From Cyanobacteria bacterium SZAS-4 (GTDB lineage: Bacteria > Cyanobacteriota > Vampirovibrionia > Obscuribacterales > Obscuribacteraceae): a stretch of 64,000 bases of DNA. A model generated the notes under the pieces. It was given only the letters and a program-made list of their open reading frames with translations, made no database searches and was not told the origin of the DNA. The position numbers and the translations under genes are program-made. Positions 17,248 to 25,309 of the stretch are shown piece by piece (the stretch's first letter is position 1; every line of letters starts with the position of its first letter). Where the stretch lies: the NCBI GenBank assembly GCA_018266255.1, contig JAFEAT010000008.1, positions 62,001-126,000 on the forward strand. Direction: 5' to 3'.

Positions 17248-17547
17248 ATGTTGCTTATGCACAACCGGGCAACCACCCTGAAAAAAATAATAGTACCGAT
17301 GACGCTGGGAATACTGATAGGTCTGGTTCTGCCGCGTGTTGGCTCGGCCGCCAGCGATGCATATCTGCGCTTGCAATCATCCCGAGACGCCCTTCTTGCT
17401 CAGGAGCGCGACATACGAGCATCGTATGATGAAGTCTCTCGCCAGATCGACGACTTGCGCAAGAAGCAGGCTCTGCTCGATTCCTATTTGACACAGACTC
17501 GTGTCGCCATTCGCGGTGTGGAGCGTGCGATGGAGGGTTCACAATGA
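17248..17547 (+). CDS. small exported coiled-coil protein
   Basis: Not recognised. From ATG 17248, preceded by AGGAG at five bases, the product has 99 residues. A signal peptide or N-terminal anchor (MTLGILIGLVLP core, possible cleavage after GSAA) is followed by a charged heptad-like helix (SSRDALLAQERDIRASYDEV, SRQIDDLRKKQALLDSYL). A longer frame back to TTG 17182 has no ribosome-binding site. Its stop overlaps the next start (ATGA), so the two exported proteins are translationally coupled. Confidence 0.65.
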   Translation: MLLMHNRATTLKKIIVPMTLGILIGLVLPRVGSAASDAYLRLQSSRDALLAQERDIRASYDEVSRQIDDLRKKQALLDSYLTQTRVAIRGVERAMEGSQ

Positions 17548-18137
17548 AGAAGAGTAAAAACGTCAAGATCACCCGAGGGCAATCCATGCGAGTCTGTGTG
17601 TCGGCATTATCTACTTCTTTGGCTGTCGCAATATGCCTAGGAGGCTGGCTGGTTCAAGTGGCTCAAGCTGAATCGGCTGAGCAGGAACCAATTGTCAAGG
17701 TTAACCCCTATGGTGCTCAAGATAAAAATGCAGCAAGGACTGAGGCGGAAGATGTAATCGATGTTCTGCAAGTCATGGGGAAAGCCTACGCTACGGGTGA
17801 TATTGCCGGATACATCAAGCACCTCGATAACAATTGCAGCGTCTTTGACGAAGAAAAAAATAAGATGGTGCAAGGTAAGGCAGCAGTTATAACAGCCTTG
17901 ACCGAGAAATTTGCTCGCAACGCAAAATCTGGAGCCGATCACATTCTCACTTATACAATCGATCAGCCTTACGTGAAGGTCAACGGTCAGACGGCGGTGG
18001 TGACCTATCATGTCATCGAAGAAGTGGGTGGCAAACATCGTCGAACGTTGGAAGGATCAATGAGCGATGTGTTTCAGAAAGAAGACGGGCACTGGATGAA
18101 GGTGCATCAACAAGCCGCTTGGAAGCGGATCAAGTAA
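17544..18137 (+). CDS. exported NTF2/SnoaL-like protein (DUF4440 type)
   Basis: A 197-residue protein with a Sec signal peptide (hydrophobic core about 19-37, probable cleavage after AQA near 42). The NTF2-like cone fold follows: a helix EDVIDVLQVMGKAYATGDIAGYIKHL, then FDEEKNKMVQGKAAVITAL and the strands VNGQTAVVTYHVIEEV and GSMSDVFQKEDGHWMKVHQQ. The ending WxxVHxQ is typical of DUF4440-type ketosteroid-isomerase-like proteins. In this family the cavity binds small ligands or acts in enzymes of varied function; none is assigned here. Its ATG overlaps the stop of the coiled-coil gene. A 149-base gap with nothing recognisable follows. Confidence 0.7.
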   Translation: MKKSKNVKITRGQSMRVCVSALSTSLAVAICLGGWLVQVAQAESAEQEPIVKVNPYGAQDKNAARTEAEDVIDVLQVMGKAYATGDIAGYIKHLDNNCSVFDEEKNKMVQGKAAVITALTEKFARNAKSGADHILTYTIDQPYVKVNGQTAVVTYHVIEEVGGKHRRTLEGSMSDVFQKEDGHWMKVHQQAAWKRIK

Positions 18138-18286
18138 CTTCAATCACAAACTTCACAACAGACCACTTTGGCTGTCTGACGATTTGAAGACTCGTCTAGC
18201 CAGCATCGCAAACATTGCTACGAAGCCGCCATCGACAACAAACAATAGTATTCGCGAAAAATTGGACAAAATTCCGAAAAGCCAAT

Positions 18287-19216
18287 TTAGAGCGCTGTGG
18301 ACAGAGCGAAAAGTTGGTCTGCAAGCTCTTCCAAATCGGTACGTTTGGCGAGGCGCTGGACCCAGTTGGGCGGGATGCCTTCGATTCCGTAGTACGCTCC
18401 TGCGAGTTGACCGTATATTGCTCCTGTCGTGTCTGCGTCGTTGCCTAAATTAACAGCCTTCAAACATCCTTCTTCAAACGAGTTAGAGTTATGGAACGCC
18501 CACAGCGAAGCTTCAAGTGCGTCGGCTGCGTAACCAGTTCCTTTGATTTGTGGCGGTTCGCTGTTCTTGTATGACCCAAGTGCGATGGCTTTGATCTCTG
18601 GGCAAAGGGGATGCTTTTGCCAATATTCAGTCACAGGGCTGTAAGGCGCCGAGAGGATTTCGTCTTTAGATTCACCGTTGAGTGCACCAACGATGAGTGC
18701 CGCCATGTATCGACACGCATCGATGGACACCAGTGCACCATGGGTAGTGCGAGAGCTGAGAGCTGCTGTGTCAATCGCCTTAGCCGGATTATTGACGAAC
18801 GTAAGGGGCACAGGCGCTAGTCGCATCAAGGATCCATTACCTGCGGTGTAGACACTCGAGCTACCGCAGTAAGGTCTAGGACTATATTCAAATTCAACCA
18901 GTGCTTTTCCCACTGTTGAACCAATGTCGAAGCACTCACCATTGCTACTCATATAGCCGGTTCGGTACCAACGCACATAGCGTTCCATTTGATCTACAGG
19001 ATCGAATCCGCGGCAAACGACAAGGCTAGTGCCCAAACACAGCATCATGGAAGTATCGTCGGTCCACTCCCCAGCTTTAAGGTTGAAGGGACCACCACCG
19101 ACCATATCGGTTATCGGTTTAAATGAACCAGGTTGGCGAAATTCGAGCGTGGTGCCGACGGCGTCTCCTGTCGCTAGCCCCAATATCGAACCTCTGAATC
19201 TATTCCTGTGCTCCAT
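18287..19216 (-). CDS. ADP-ribosylglycohydrolase (DraG/ARH family)
   Basis: Removes ADP-ribose from modified proteins or hydrolyses related ADP-ribose conjugates using two Mg ions. The metal motifs are clear: GDAVG near 17-21, WTDDT at 51-55, H159 in RTTHGAL, and GNDADTTGA at 258-266 near the C-terminus. The length (309) is normal, and there is no signal peptide, so it should be cytoplasmic. No partner ADP-ribosyltransferase is visible in the window; the nearest conceivable link is the WGR-like protein, which is far away. It is divergent from the LRR gene at 19290. The Shine-Dalgarno is weak. Confidence 0.88.
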   Translation of the reverse strand: MEHRNRFRGSILGLATGDAVGTTLEFRQPGSFKPITDMVGGGPFNLKAGEWTDDTSMMLCLGTSLVVCRGFDPVDQMERYVRWYRTGYMSSNGECFDIGSTVGKALVEFEYSPRPYCGSSSVYTAGNGSLMRLAPVPLTFVNNPAKAIDTAALSSRTTHGALVSIDACRYMAALIVGALNGESKDEILSAPYSPVTEYWQKHPLCPEIKAIALGSYKNSEPPQIKGTGYAADALEASLWAFHNSNSFEEGCLKAVNLGNDADTTGAIYGQLAGAYYGIEGIPPNWVQRLAKRTDLEELADQLFALSTAL

Positions 19217-19289
19217 CGTTTCATTGTATATTGATTCTAAAAAGTGTGACGGATGAGAATGCCTTGCGTATTATTTCTGGTGCTTATCG

Positions 19290-20219
19290 ATGATTTGCAA
19301 CATTCCGAGTTTTATTCGGGCGGCACTTTTAGTCACATTCATATGTTTTGTCGAATATTTCTCACCTGCTGCTCTTGGCGCGAACGGAGGTGCTCGAACT
19401 CTCAAATTTCCTTCGGATCATTCATTTGGCGTGATCAAGATTGCGAATTTCAAAAGTCCCAATCTAATCGCTAAAGGTGCAGTCGAAATTCCCGCCGGTG
19501 GATTGGTCGACCTGATTGTTGACTACGGGGCGACGCACGATTTGTCTCCGTTGAGAAATCTGCCACCAGATTCCATCTACAAATTGGATTTGAAAAATTT
19601 GGAAATTGAGAATGCTCAACTCAAAAATATTGAAAATCTTACTGGGTTGAAAATTTTAGATCTCGAAGCCACTGACATAACTGATGAAGGGCTTCGCTGG
19701 CTGCACAAGTTGGACAAGCTTGAGCGGTTGAAGCTGCGAACGACGCTGGTTACTGGAAGAGGTATTACCCATCTCAAGCCGCTTACGAGCCTTACATTCT
19801 TGAGCCTCGCAAGCGATCCTGTTGGTGATGACGGATTAGAAAATCTAGCCGCACTGAAAAATCTAACTGAGCTCGAATTGAGTCGCAGCAGAATAACCGA
19901 TGCGGGAGTGAAGCGTATTGCACCTTCGTCTCAGCTCAAAAGTTTAGATATCGAGTTCAATGACATTACTGACAACGGAATTGCTTCACTGGTCGGCATG
20001 AAAAAGTTGAAGACGTTACTGCTTAGTGAAACTAAAGTGTCTGCTTCATGCCTCAAATATTTGAAACAGTTGCCATCGTTAAAGCAACTTGTCTACAGCC
20101 AGAAAAATTTTGTCGGACTAGACAACGCTAAACTTTCCGCGGCTCTTCCTCACTGTCATGTAGATGAGTATTTGAAACATCGTAATGCTCAGCTTGAGCT
20201 CTTTGAGCCGCTGCACTAG
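19290..20219 (+). CDS. exported leucine-rich-repeat protein
   Basis: A 309-residue protein with an N-terminal signal sequence (about 1-30, cleavage near ALGA) and then a run of leucine-rich repeats from about 95 to 275. Units read L-K-I-L-D-L-E-A-T-D-I-T-D-E-G-L, L-E-R-L-K-L-R-T-T-L-V-T, L-T-E-L-E-L-S-R-S-R-I-T-D-A-G-V and L-K-S-L-D-I-E-F-N-D-I-T-D. These are ribonuclease-inhibitor-like or F-box-like units of about 24 residues. They are more regular than the kinase exteriors but clearly of the same kind. There is no kinase domain, so it may be a soluble ligand or partner of the LRR receptor kinases; that is inference. The ATG has no strong Shine-Dalgarno. Confidence 0.75.
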   Translation: MICNIPSFIRAALLVTFICFVEYFSPAALGANGGARTLKFPSDHSFGVIKIANFKSPNLIAKGAVEIPAGGLVDLIVDYGATHDLSPLRNLPPDSIYKLDLKNLEIENAQLKNIENLTGLKILDLEATDITDEGLRWLHKLDKLERLKLRTTLVTGRGITHLKPLTSLTFLSLASDPVGDDGLENLAALKNLTELELSRSRITDAGVKRIAPSSQLKSLDIEFNDITDNGIASLVGMKKLKTLLLSETKVSASCLKYLKQLPSLKQLVYSQKNFVGLDNAKLSAALPHCHVDEYLKHRNAQLELFEPLH

Positions 20220-20260
20220 TACGTGCTTTCAATCTGTACATTATCGTCTACAATGGCTAC

Positions 20261-21013
20261 ATGGTCGTTCCGAACAACGCGAGCGTAATAGTTGGTTGCT
20301 GCGGCTTTGGTATAGCCCGTCCACGCTACGTTGAACACTTCTCAACGGTAGAGGTCCAGCAGACTTTTTATGAACCACCTCAAATTTTAACTCTGAAGAA
20401 CTGGCGAGTTGAAGTTCCTATTAAATTTGACTTCGCGATCAAAGCATGGCAACTCATTACGCATGGTTCTACCTCGCCAACATATCGACGATTAAAGACG
20501 GAATTTGCAGTTGAAGAACTGAAGGAAGCCGGAAGTTTCAATACTTCCGCAATTGTTGAACAGGCTTGGAAAAAAACTTTGGAGTGTGCAACCGCTTTGA
20601 AGTCTTCACGAATTCTTTTTCAGTGCCCTGCTAGTTTTAAACCGACAGAAGCGAATATCGACAATCTGCGAAAGTTTTTTCTGCGTATTGATCGTCCCGA
20701 CAACTGTTTGTTGTGCTGGGAACCACGCGGTAAGGCGTGGACTGTTGATCTTATCGTTGGTCTGTGTGGTGAACTCGATCTCGTGCATGTCGTTGATCCA
20801 TTTGTCACCGAGACCGTTACGCCGCAAAACCTTTACTATCGGATGCATGGACGCACCGGCTGGCGTCACGAATTTGCTGATGAAGAGCTGGATGCGTTGA
20901 GACGGCTGGTGCCTGATGGTAGCTCTGGTCGCGTGTATTTCAATAATGTTCGAATGATTGTTGATGCATCAAGGTTTCAGAAGAAGCTCATCAATCTAGG
21001 TTCGCCAGAATAG
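20261..21013 (+). CDS. DUF72 family protein (YecE-like)
   Basis: Recognised by the DUF72 pattern: VGCCGFGIARPRYVEHFSTVEVQQTFYEPP at the start, then W-x-x-x-V-P-I-K-F-D-F-A-I-K-A-W, LFQCPASFKPTEANIDNLRKFF, CLLCWEPRG, and a late YYRMHGRTGWRHEFADEELD segment. The family has a TIM-barrel-like fold with unknown biochemical function. The length is normal (250). It is soluble with no signal peptide. It converges on the tRNA-editing-type gene, with a hairpin between them. Confidence 0.85.
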   Translation: MVVPNNASVIVGCCGFGIARPRYVEHFSTVEVQQTFYEPPQILTLKNWRVEVPIKFDFAIKAWQLITHGSTSPTYRRLKTEFAVEELKEAGSFNTSAIVEQAWKKTLECATALKSSRILFQCPASFKPTEANIDNLRKFFLRIDRPDNCLLCWEPRGKAWTVDLIVGLCGELDLVHVVDPFVTETVTPQNLYYRMHGRTGWRHEFADEELDALRRLVPDGSSGRVYFNNVRMIVDASRFQKKLINLGSPE

Positions 21014-21021
21014 GCGACCTA
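20997..21021. terminator. hairpin between convergent genes
   Basis: TAGGTTCGCC and GGCGACCTA pair (nine pairs with one bulged base) around a six-base loop. The element overlaps the DUF72 stop codon and lies before the end of the convergent gene at 21060. There is no clear T-tract. Confidence 0.4.
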
Positions 21022-21059
21022 AACGACAACAGTTGGCGCATGCAATAAGATTCCAAATG

Positions 21060-21590
21060 TCAGGCTGTCTGGATTCCATCGTCGCCTGGGTCGAACAGTA
21101 TGGGCGCGTGGTCGATGTGTTTAGTAAACGCAAGAAAATCTTCGGTACCGATTCTGACAGTTCGATCGTTGCGCAAAGGATGGAAGTTTTGATGTGAGTA
21201 GTCCAGCATTCGCTTTTCTAAAACGAACGTGACTTGATTTGTGGTGTCGTTAATGAGCGCAAATGGTGACACCGAGCCTGGTGTTATCCCCAATAGTTCG
21301 AGCATCTCAGCCGGTTTCGCAAATGTGAACTTGACTGCGCCCAGCTGCTTTGCCGCATTTTTCAAATTGATGGATGTATCATCCAAAGCTGTAATCATCC
21401 AAAACTTATTGGCTTTGTCTTTCAAAAACAAATTCTTTGAGTGTGCACCATGTGATAAGTGTTTCTGCGCATTTTGATCTTCGACCGTCATCAATGGTTG
21501 ATGCGACAACATCACCGACTCAATGGATAGATCGCTGAGTTTGTGCATCAACTCTTCATCAGTTAGCATCGTTTTGGTGTTGTGTGTCAT
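21060..21590 (-). CDS. YbaK/ProX-type tRNA deacylase (Ala-tRNA(Pro) editing)
   Basis: A 176-residue stand-alone editing-domain protein. Family segments visible are HKLSDLSIESVMLSHQPLMT, SHGAHSKNLFLKDKANKFWM (the Lys in FLKD is the conserved functional Lys), AAKQLGAVKFTFAKPAEMLELL, GITPGSVSPFALIND and VTFVLEKRML. ProX-type enzymes hydrolyse alanine mischarged onto tRNA(Pro), in trans to prolyl-tRNA synthetase. It is cytoplasmic. The start ATG 21590 has a weak Shine-Dalgarno. The relationship to the ProX branch is more likely than to Cys-tRNA(Pro) deacylase YbaK, judging by the GxTPGSVSPFA motif. Confidence 0.85.
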   Translation of the reverse strand: MTHNTKTMLTDEELMHKLSDLSIESVMLSHQPLMTVEDQNAQKHLSHGAHSKNLFLKDKANKFWMITALDDTSINLKNAAKQLGAVKFTFAKPAEMLELLGITPGSVSPFALINDTTNQVTFVLEKRMLDYSHQNFHPLRNDRTVRIGTEDFLAFTKHIDHAPILFDPGDDGIQTA

Positions 21591-21651
21591 TTGGGTGGTA
21601 TCCGTGGTGCGCTATGTCTAATTATAATCTGGATGTAGAGTTTCGAACCCC

Positions 21652-21660
21652 TGTTATACT
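21652..21660 (+). promoter_or_regulatory. extended -10 promoter element
   Basis: TGTTATACT gives TG-n-TATACT, an extended -10 with five of six hexamer matches, 30 bases before ATG 21691. A further TATAAT lies at 21623-21628. Confidence 0.4.
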
Positions 21661-21690
21661 GACTAAGTCTTAAACACGCGGACAGTTTTG

Positions 21691-22710
21691 ATGCGTTCAA
21701 ATTTCCCAAGGAGAACCGATAAAGCCAAGTCACGGATCGTGGCTTTCTTGGCTGTTTTCTCGGTTGCGCAGCAGACGATTTTTGTTTCGCCGGTTCAATC
21801 GACAAACGTGCAACTGACGAAAAAAAAGAGTCAGCTACCGTTTGAGTATATCCCTTATATCTCTGATGTGCATTCCGCAGGTGTATCTGCTGAAGCGACT
21901 CAGCTTGCGCAACAACTAAAGATAACCGACAGCCTTGTCGAATTGTCCAAATTGAAGAAAGCTCGTTTAGCTGACAAAAACTCTTTGTCTCGCGAAGAAC
22001 TCGATCGATATCGTGACCTGAGAGAAGATGTCACTGAAACAATCGAACAGACTAGACTGGAAGTCGATTTTGCTCAAGCTGAACTTGCACGCGAGATCGC
22101 AGTTCATGACGAGTTGTTGGCTGCGTACACCGCTGACCGAAATCGAAAAGTGAATTTGTCTAACGCCTGGGGATACCGCACAAACGGTGTGCTCTGGGCA
22201 GCAGCTGAAGGGTTGACCATTCCGACATATGCGCAACCAAAATATTCAATTTCCTCTGGAATCGTTGGAATTATTGCAGGTCTTGCACCAAGCGCTTTCT
22301 CGCTTTACGCATTGCGGCAAGATAGTGGTGCGCGATTTGAGCGCAAACCGCATCCGAATATGCTTTCAAAAATATTCAATTATCACGTTACACCTGAACT
22401 GGAATATCCAGAATCTGTCTGGACCTGGCTCAATTCGCAAGCGCCAGCTGGTCCGAAAGTGACGCGATTGGAGTTTATGATCGATTGGTGGCAGAAGGAC
22501 GGAAACATCCGGTATCTTTCCACTAAGCCAAGCCATAGCCAGCTAGATTTGCTCACTGCAACTGTTCAAGATGAGTTGACGATTCAATTGATTTCGGACA
22601 GGTTAGCAATGCTTCGCACAGTCGAAGCAACGATACTTGGGATGAACAGACCGTTGCTTGAATTGATGATGGTGGTGCGAGGCACGAAAACTATAGGCTC
22701 GGCGCAGTAG
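21691..22710 (+). CDS. exported hypothetical protein with helical domain
   Basis: Not recognised. It starts at ATG 21691 (a TTG immediately before is less likely). A basic N-terminus and hydrophobic stretch (about 15-35, core IVAFLAVFSVAQQTIF) form a signal sequence. Residues about 70-150 are strongly helical and charged, with coiled-coil character (SREELDRYRDLREDVTETIE, LEVDFAQAELAREIAVHDEL). A hydrophobic segment at about 187-206 (ISSGIVGIIAGLAPSAFSLY) may be a membrane helix. A C-terminal part with WTWLNSQAPAGPKVTRLEFM follows. Another exported gene starts 25 bases after its stop, so the two form a likely operon. Confidence 0.6.
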   Translation: MRSNFPRRTDKAKSRIVAFLAVFSVAQQTIFVSPVQSTNVQLTKKKSQLPFEYIPYISDVHSAGVSAEATQLAQQLKITDSLVELSKLKKARLADKNSLSREELDRYRDLREDVTETIEQTRLEVDFAQAELAREIAVHDELLAAYTADRNRKVNLSNAWGYRTNGVLWAAAEGLTIPTYAQPKYSISSGIVGIIAGLAPSAFSLYALRQDSGARFERKPHPNMLSKIFNYHVTPELEYPESVWTWLNSQAPAGPKVTRLEFMIDWWQKDGNIRYLSTKPSHSQLDLLTATVQDELTIQLISDRLAMLRTVEATILGMNRPLLELMMVVRGTKTIGSAQ

Positions 22711-22735
22711 CATTTTGAAATTGAGGAGAAAAAAG

Positions 22736-23161
22736 ATGAACCGTAAGCTGGCGATAAATGTGGCTGTCGCATCGATTCTATTTCTCTCCACCTTAAGCGA
22801 AAACGTTCGTTGTGCTGATGCAGAATATGCGACGCTTTCATCTGGAAGTAAGGTCAAGATTCAGAGAATCACAAGACAACCAGAAGCTGAGGCGCCTGCG
22901 TTTACGATTCTATATGAGTCGAAGCAATCGACAGCGGCAGAGCAAAAACGAGAGAAAGACGAGGTTTGGAAGTGGCTTCAACCGCAAGCCGACAAGCAAC
23001 CCTACAAACTTGTTCGACTCAAAGCCATGATTGTGCAAAAGTTCAACTTTCCGTCGGGACCTCTGCACGGTGCTGGTGGAATGTACATTCGCGACTATAC
23101 ATTCCAGAAAGACAAAACTGGCTGGCATGAGATCGTTGAGCACAATAAATCGATTGATTAG
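22736..23161 (+). CDS. small exported hypothetical protein
   Basis: Not recognised. The start is set at ATG 22736 because AGGAG lies about eight bases upstream; the frame extends to TTG 22715 without a site. The first 28 residues are a signal peptide (core INVAVASILFLSTL). The mature protein (about 113 residues) is mixed alpha/beta, with YATLSSGSKVKIQRITRQPE, EKDEVWKWLQPQADKQPYKL and GGMYIRDYTFQKDKTGWHEI. It is probably co-expressed with the preceding exported gene. Confidence 0.6.
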   Translation: MNRKLAINVAVASILFLSTLSENVRCADAEYATLSSGSKVKIQRITRQPEAEAPAFTILYESKQSTAAEQKREKDEVWKWLQPQADKQPYKLVRLKAMIVQKFNFPSGPLHGAGGMYIRDYTFQKDKTGWHEIVEHNKSID

Positions 23162-23185
23162 TTGCTTGCTTCCGGAGCGTGGAAT

Positions 23186-23713
23186 TTATTGCGCTCTTGC
23201 ATCTGCAAAATATCGCTCCTGCAACACACTCAAGTGATGCAGCTCGTGTCCGGCAAGCATACAAACCAAAGCTCTCACCGAGACCTCATTGCCGCTGGCG
23301 ATGCCAGTTCTCTTTAACTGCTCGTCGGTAAGCGACTCGACCAAATAAATGTTTGATTCTCGAGTCGCTCTGAATTCTTCTGCGAGACTTTGAATAGTGC
23401 GATTTTTTGAGTTGGAATTACTCGCATAGATATTCTGGTCCATTGATGGTAGCTCAATATGTTCTCGCGAAAAGCAAAACAATCGGAAAGCAAAGGTGCG
23501 CTCAGTATCGATGATATGTCCGATCACTTCTTTTACGGTCCACTTGCCGTCAGCATAGGCATAGTTTGCTTTATCGTCACTGATAGCGCTGAACATCTTG
23601 AAACTCGAGTCTTTGAGCTGTCTCAGTGTGGCAATCACATCGCCGTCTGGCACCTTGCTTATGTAGGTGCCGTAGTATGGGTTGTATTCATCAGGCTGCG
23701 GTTTAGTTATCAT
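23186..23713 (-). CDS. DinB-like metal-dependent four-helix protein
   Basis: DinB/YfiT-type four-helix bundle, 175 residues. The three-His metal site is visible: one in EVIGHIIDTERTFAFRL and two in GHELHHLSVLQERY. The segment DGKWTVKEVIGHI is characteristic of the DinB_2 group, whose members include thiol-dependent transferases (bacillithiol- or mycothiol-type S-transferases) and many uncharacterised proteins. It is soluble and cytoplasmic. The thiol cofactor, if any, cannot be deduced. It stands alone on the minus strand, 100 bases upstream of the kinase operon's 3' end. Confidence 0.8.
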   Translation of the reverse strand: MITKPQPDEYNPYYGTYISKVPDGDVIATLRQLKDSSFKMFSAISDDKANYAYADGKWTVKEVIGHIIDTERTFAFRLFCFSREHIELPSMDQNIYASNSNSKNRTIQSLAEEFRATRESNIYLVESLTDEQLKRTGIASGNEVSVRALVCMLAGHELHHLSVLQERYFADARAQ

Positions 23714-23812
23714 TGTATTTGCTCACGAGTGATAGTCTGATTATGGAGAACTCCATTGCCAGACCAAAGTATGCCATAGTTCGAAAGGGAATTTAATAGT
23801 TAGGATTGATCT

Positions 23813-25309
23813 CTATCGTTCTGCGGCTGCCTGAACAACACGTTGCTCACGAATTTTGCGTATTGCCGTCAGCATTTCTTCTGACGATTTATATCGGTCA
23901 TTAACTTCGAGCGCCGTACAGTTGGCCAACAATGAATTAAGTGTCATTGGCAATTTATCACTGCTCTTGATCTGCGAAACCTCTAGTGGAGTCGGATCGC
24001 GACCAGTCAAAAGAAAGTAAATGGTGCCTCCCAGAGAATAAATGTCGCTTTGTGGAACAGATTTGCCGCGCAGTTGTTCCATCGGCATGTAAGATTGCTT
24101 TCCAACCATCGTTCCCGTCGCAGTTCCAACGAAAGCATTTGCGGCACCGAAGTCAATTAAAACTAGTTGTCCATCTACTCTTAAGACTAGGTTGTCTGGA
24201 GTCAAATCTCTATGAATGATTGGCGGAGTTTGAGAGTGCAAGTAAACAAGAATCTCGCAAATCTGCTCAGCCCAGTTGAGTACAAAATCTTCAGGCTGTG
24301 GTCCGCGCTCTTTGACGAAGCGTCGCAAATCCAGTCCGTCAATGTATTCAAGAACTTCGTAGTGATGCTCGTTTTCGACAAAATGGTCGAAGACCTTGGC
24401 GATATTTGGATGTTCCAATTTCGATAAAAGCAAAGCCTCACGATTGAACAATTCGATCGCTTTTGTCTTAAGTGCTTCAGAAGCGTTCTTCGGAATGACA
24501 GCTTCCTTGACAATAATTTGCTCACCCTCTGAATTCTTGGCAGAGTAGATTGCAGCCGAACCTCCGCATGCAACAAGATCGGCGATGGTGATTGTATCGT
24601 TTCTGAGGCGCTGCCCAGATTGCAGCGGAACGAACAAGGTTGGCGCGTATCTGGTTGAAAATTCTTCGTCCCAGAGATTTGTGAAACTCGAAAAATTTAC
24701 GTGTTTGATGCCGGAGACTGTCGGGAATTCTAACGATACTTTTTCGAGCGGTGGCTCTATCACCGCATGTGGTGCGTTCGTGACGATCGCATAAACCAAT
24801 TTTTTCAGGTCGATTTGCTCGACTTCGTTTATCTTCAGTGCTATCTCTACCTGAGAACTATCATCTGGGTTCTGAAATCGAATAATTACTTGATCCGGCG
24901 TGTCCAGTAAATCATTGCTTCGCGAAAAGACGAGCCCGACCAGTTGCGACCAGCTCCAGCGAAGACGCCAATTCGTAGATAAGCCGTATAGGAGAGGAAG
25001 CGATATTCCCCACTGCCGCAACATGAATTGCTTTTTTATCATGCACAGCAGGATAAACACATATGAGAGCGAAAAAAGAACTGCCAGAAAGAGTCCTATA
25101 TACATGCTAGGTTGTATTGAATGCGCCCACAAAAAGAAGGCAGACATGACAATCCACATCAATGTGAAAATATTGATAGGCGCAGCCACTTTGATCCAGG
25201 TCAGGCACAAACCTTCAAACGCCGGCTTATATTCGATCTGAAAAGCTTCGCCCGCCTCGACTGTTGTCTTGGCGATCTCAGCCTTTTTAACATCATCAGA
25301 TTCGCTCAA
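23813..25309 (-). CDS. membrane Ser/Thr kinase, last gene of the TPR-kinase operon
   Basis: A 498-residue kinase with the same layout as the one at 13945. Two hydrophobic helices (about 43-63 and 70-92) and a beta-rich PH-like domain (about 96-186, ending TNAPHAVIEP) are followed by linker FTNLWDEEF (209-217). The kinase has ACGGSAAIYS (247-256), K268, HRDLTPDN (D368) and an intact DFG (386-388), with activation segment VGKQSYMPMEQLRG. The glycine loop is unusual, with Ala-Ala where a Gly is normal. The start is TTG with GAGG upstream, overlapping the end of the previous kinase by 14 bases, so translation should be coupled. Confidence 0.82.
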   Translation of the reverse strand: MSESDDVKKAEIAKTTVEAGEAFQIEYKPAFEGLCLTWIKVAAPINIFTLMWIVMSAFFLWAHSIQPSMYIGLFLAVLFSLSYVFILLCMIKKQFMLRQWGISLPLLYGLSTNWRLRWSWSQLVGLVFSRSNDLLDTPDQVIIRFQNPDDSSQVEIALKINEVEQIDLKKLVYAIVTNAPHAVIEPPLEKVSLEFPTVSGIKHVNFSSFTNLWDEEFSTRYAPTLFVPLQSGQRLRNDTITIADLVACGGSAAIYSAKNSEGEQIIVKEAVIPKNASEALKTKAIELFNREALLLSKLEHPNIAKVFDHFVENEHHYEVLEYIDGLDLRRFVKERGPQPEDFVLNWAEQICEILVYLHSQTPPIIHRDLTPDNLVLRVDGQLVLIDFGAANAFVGTATGTMVGKQSYMPMEQLRGKSVPQSDIYSLGGTIYFLLTGRDPTPLEVSQIKSSDKLPMTLNSLLANCTALEVNDRYKSSEEMLTAIRKIREQRVVQAAAER

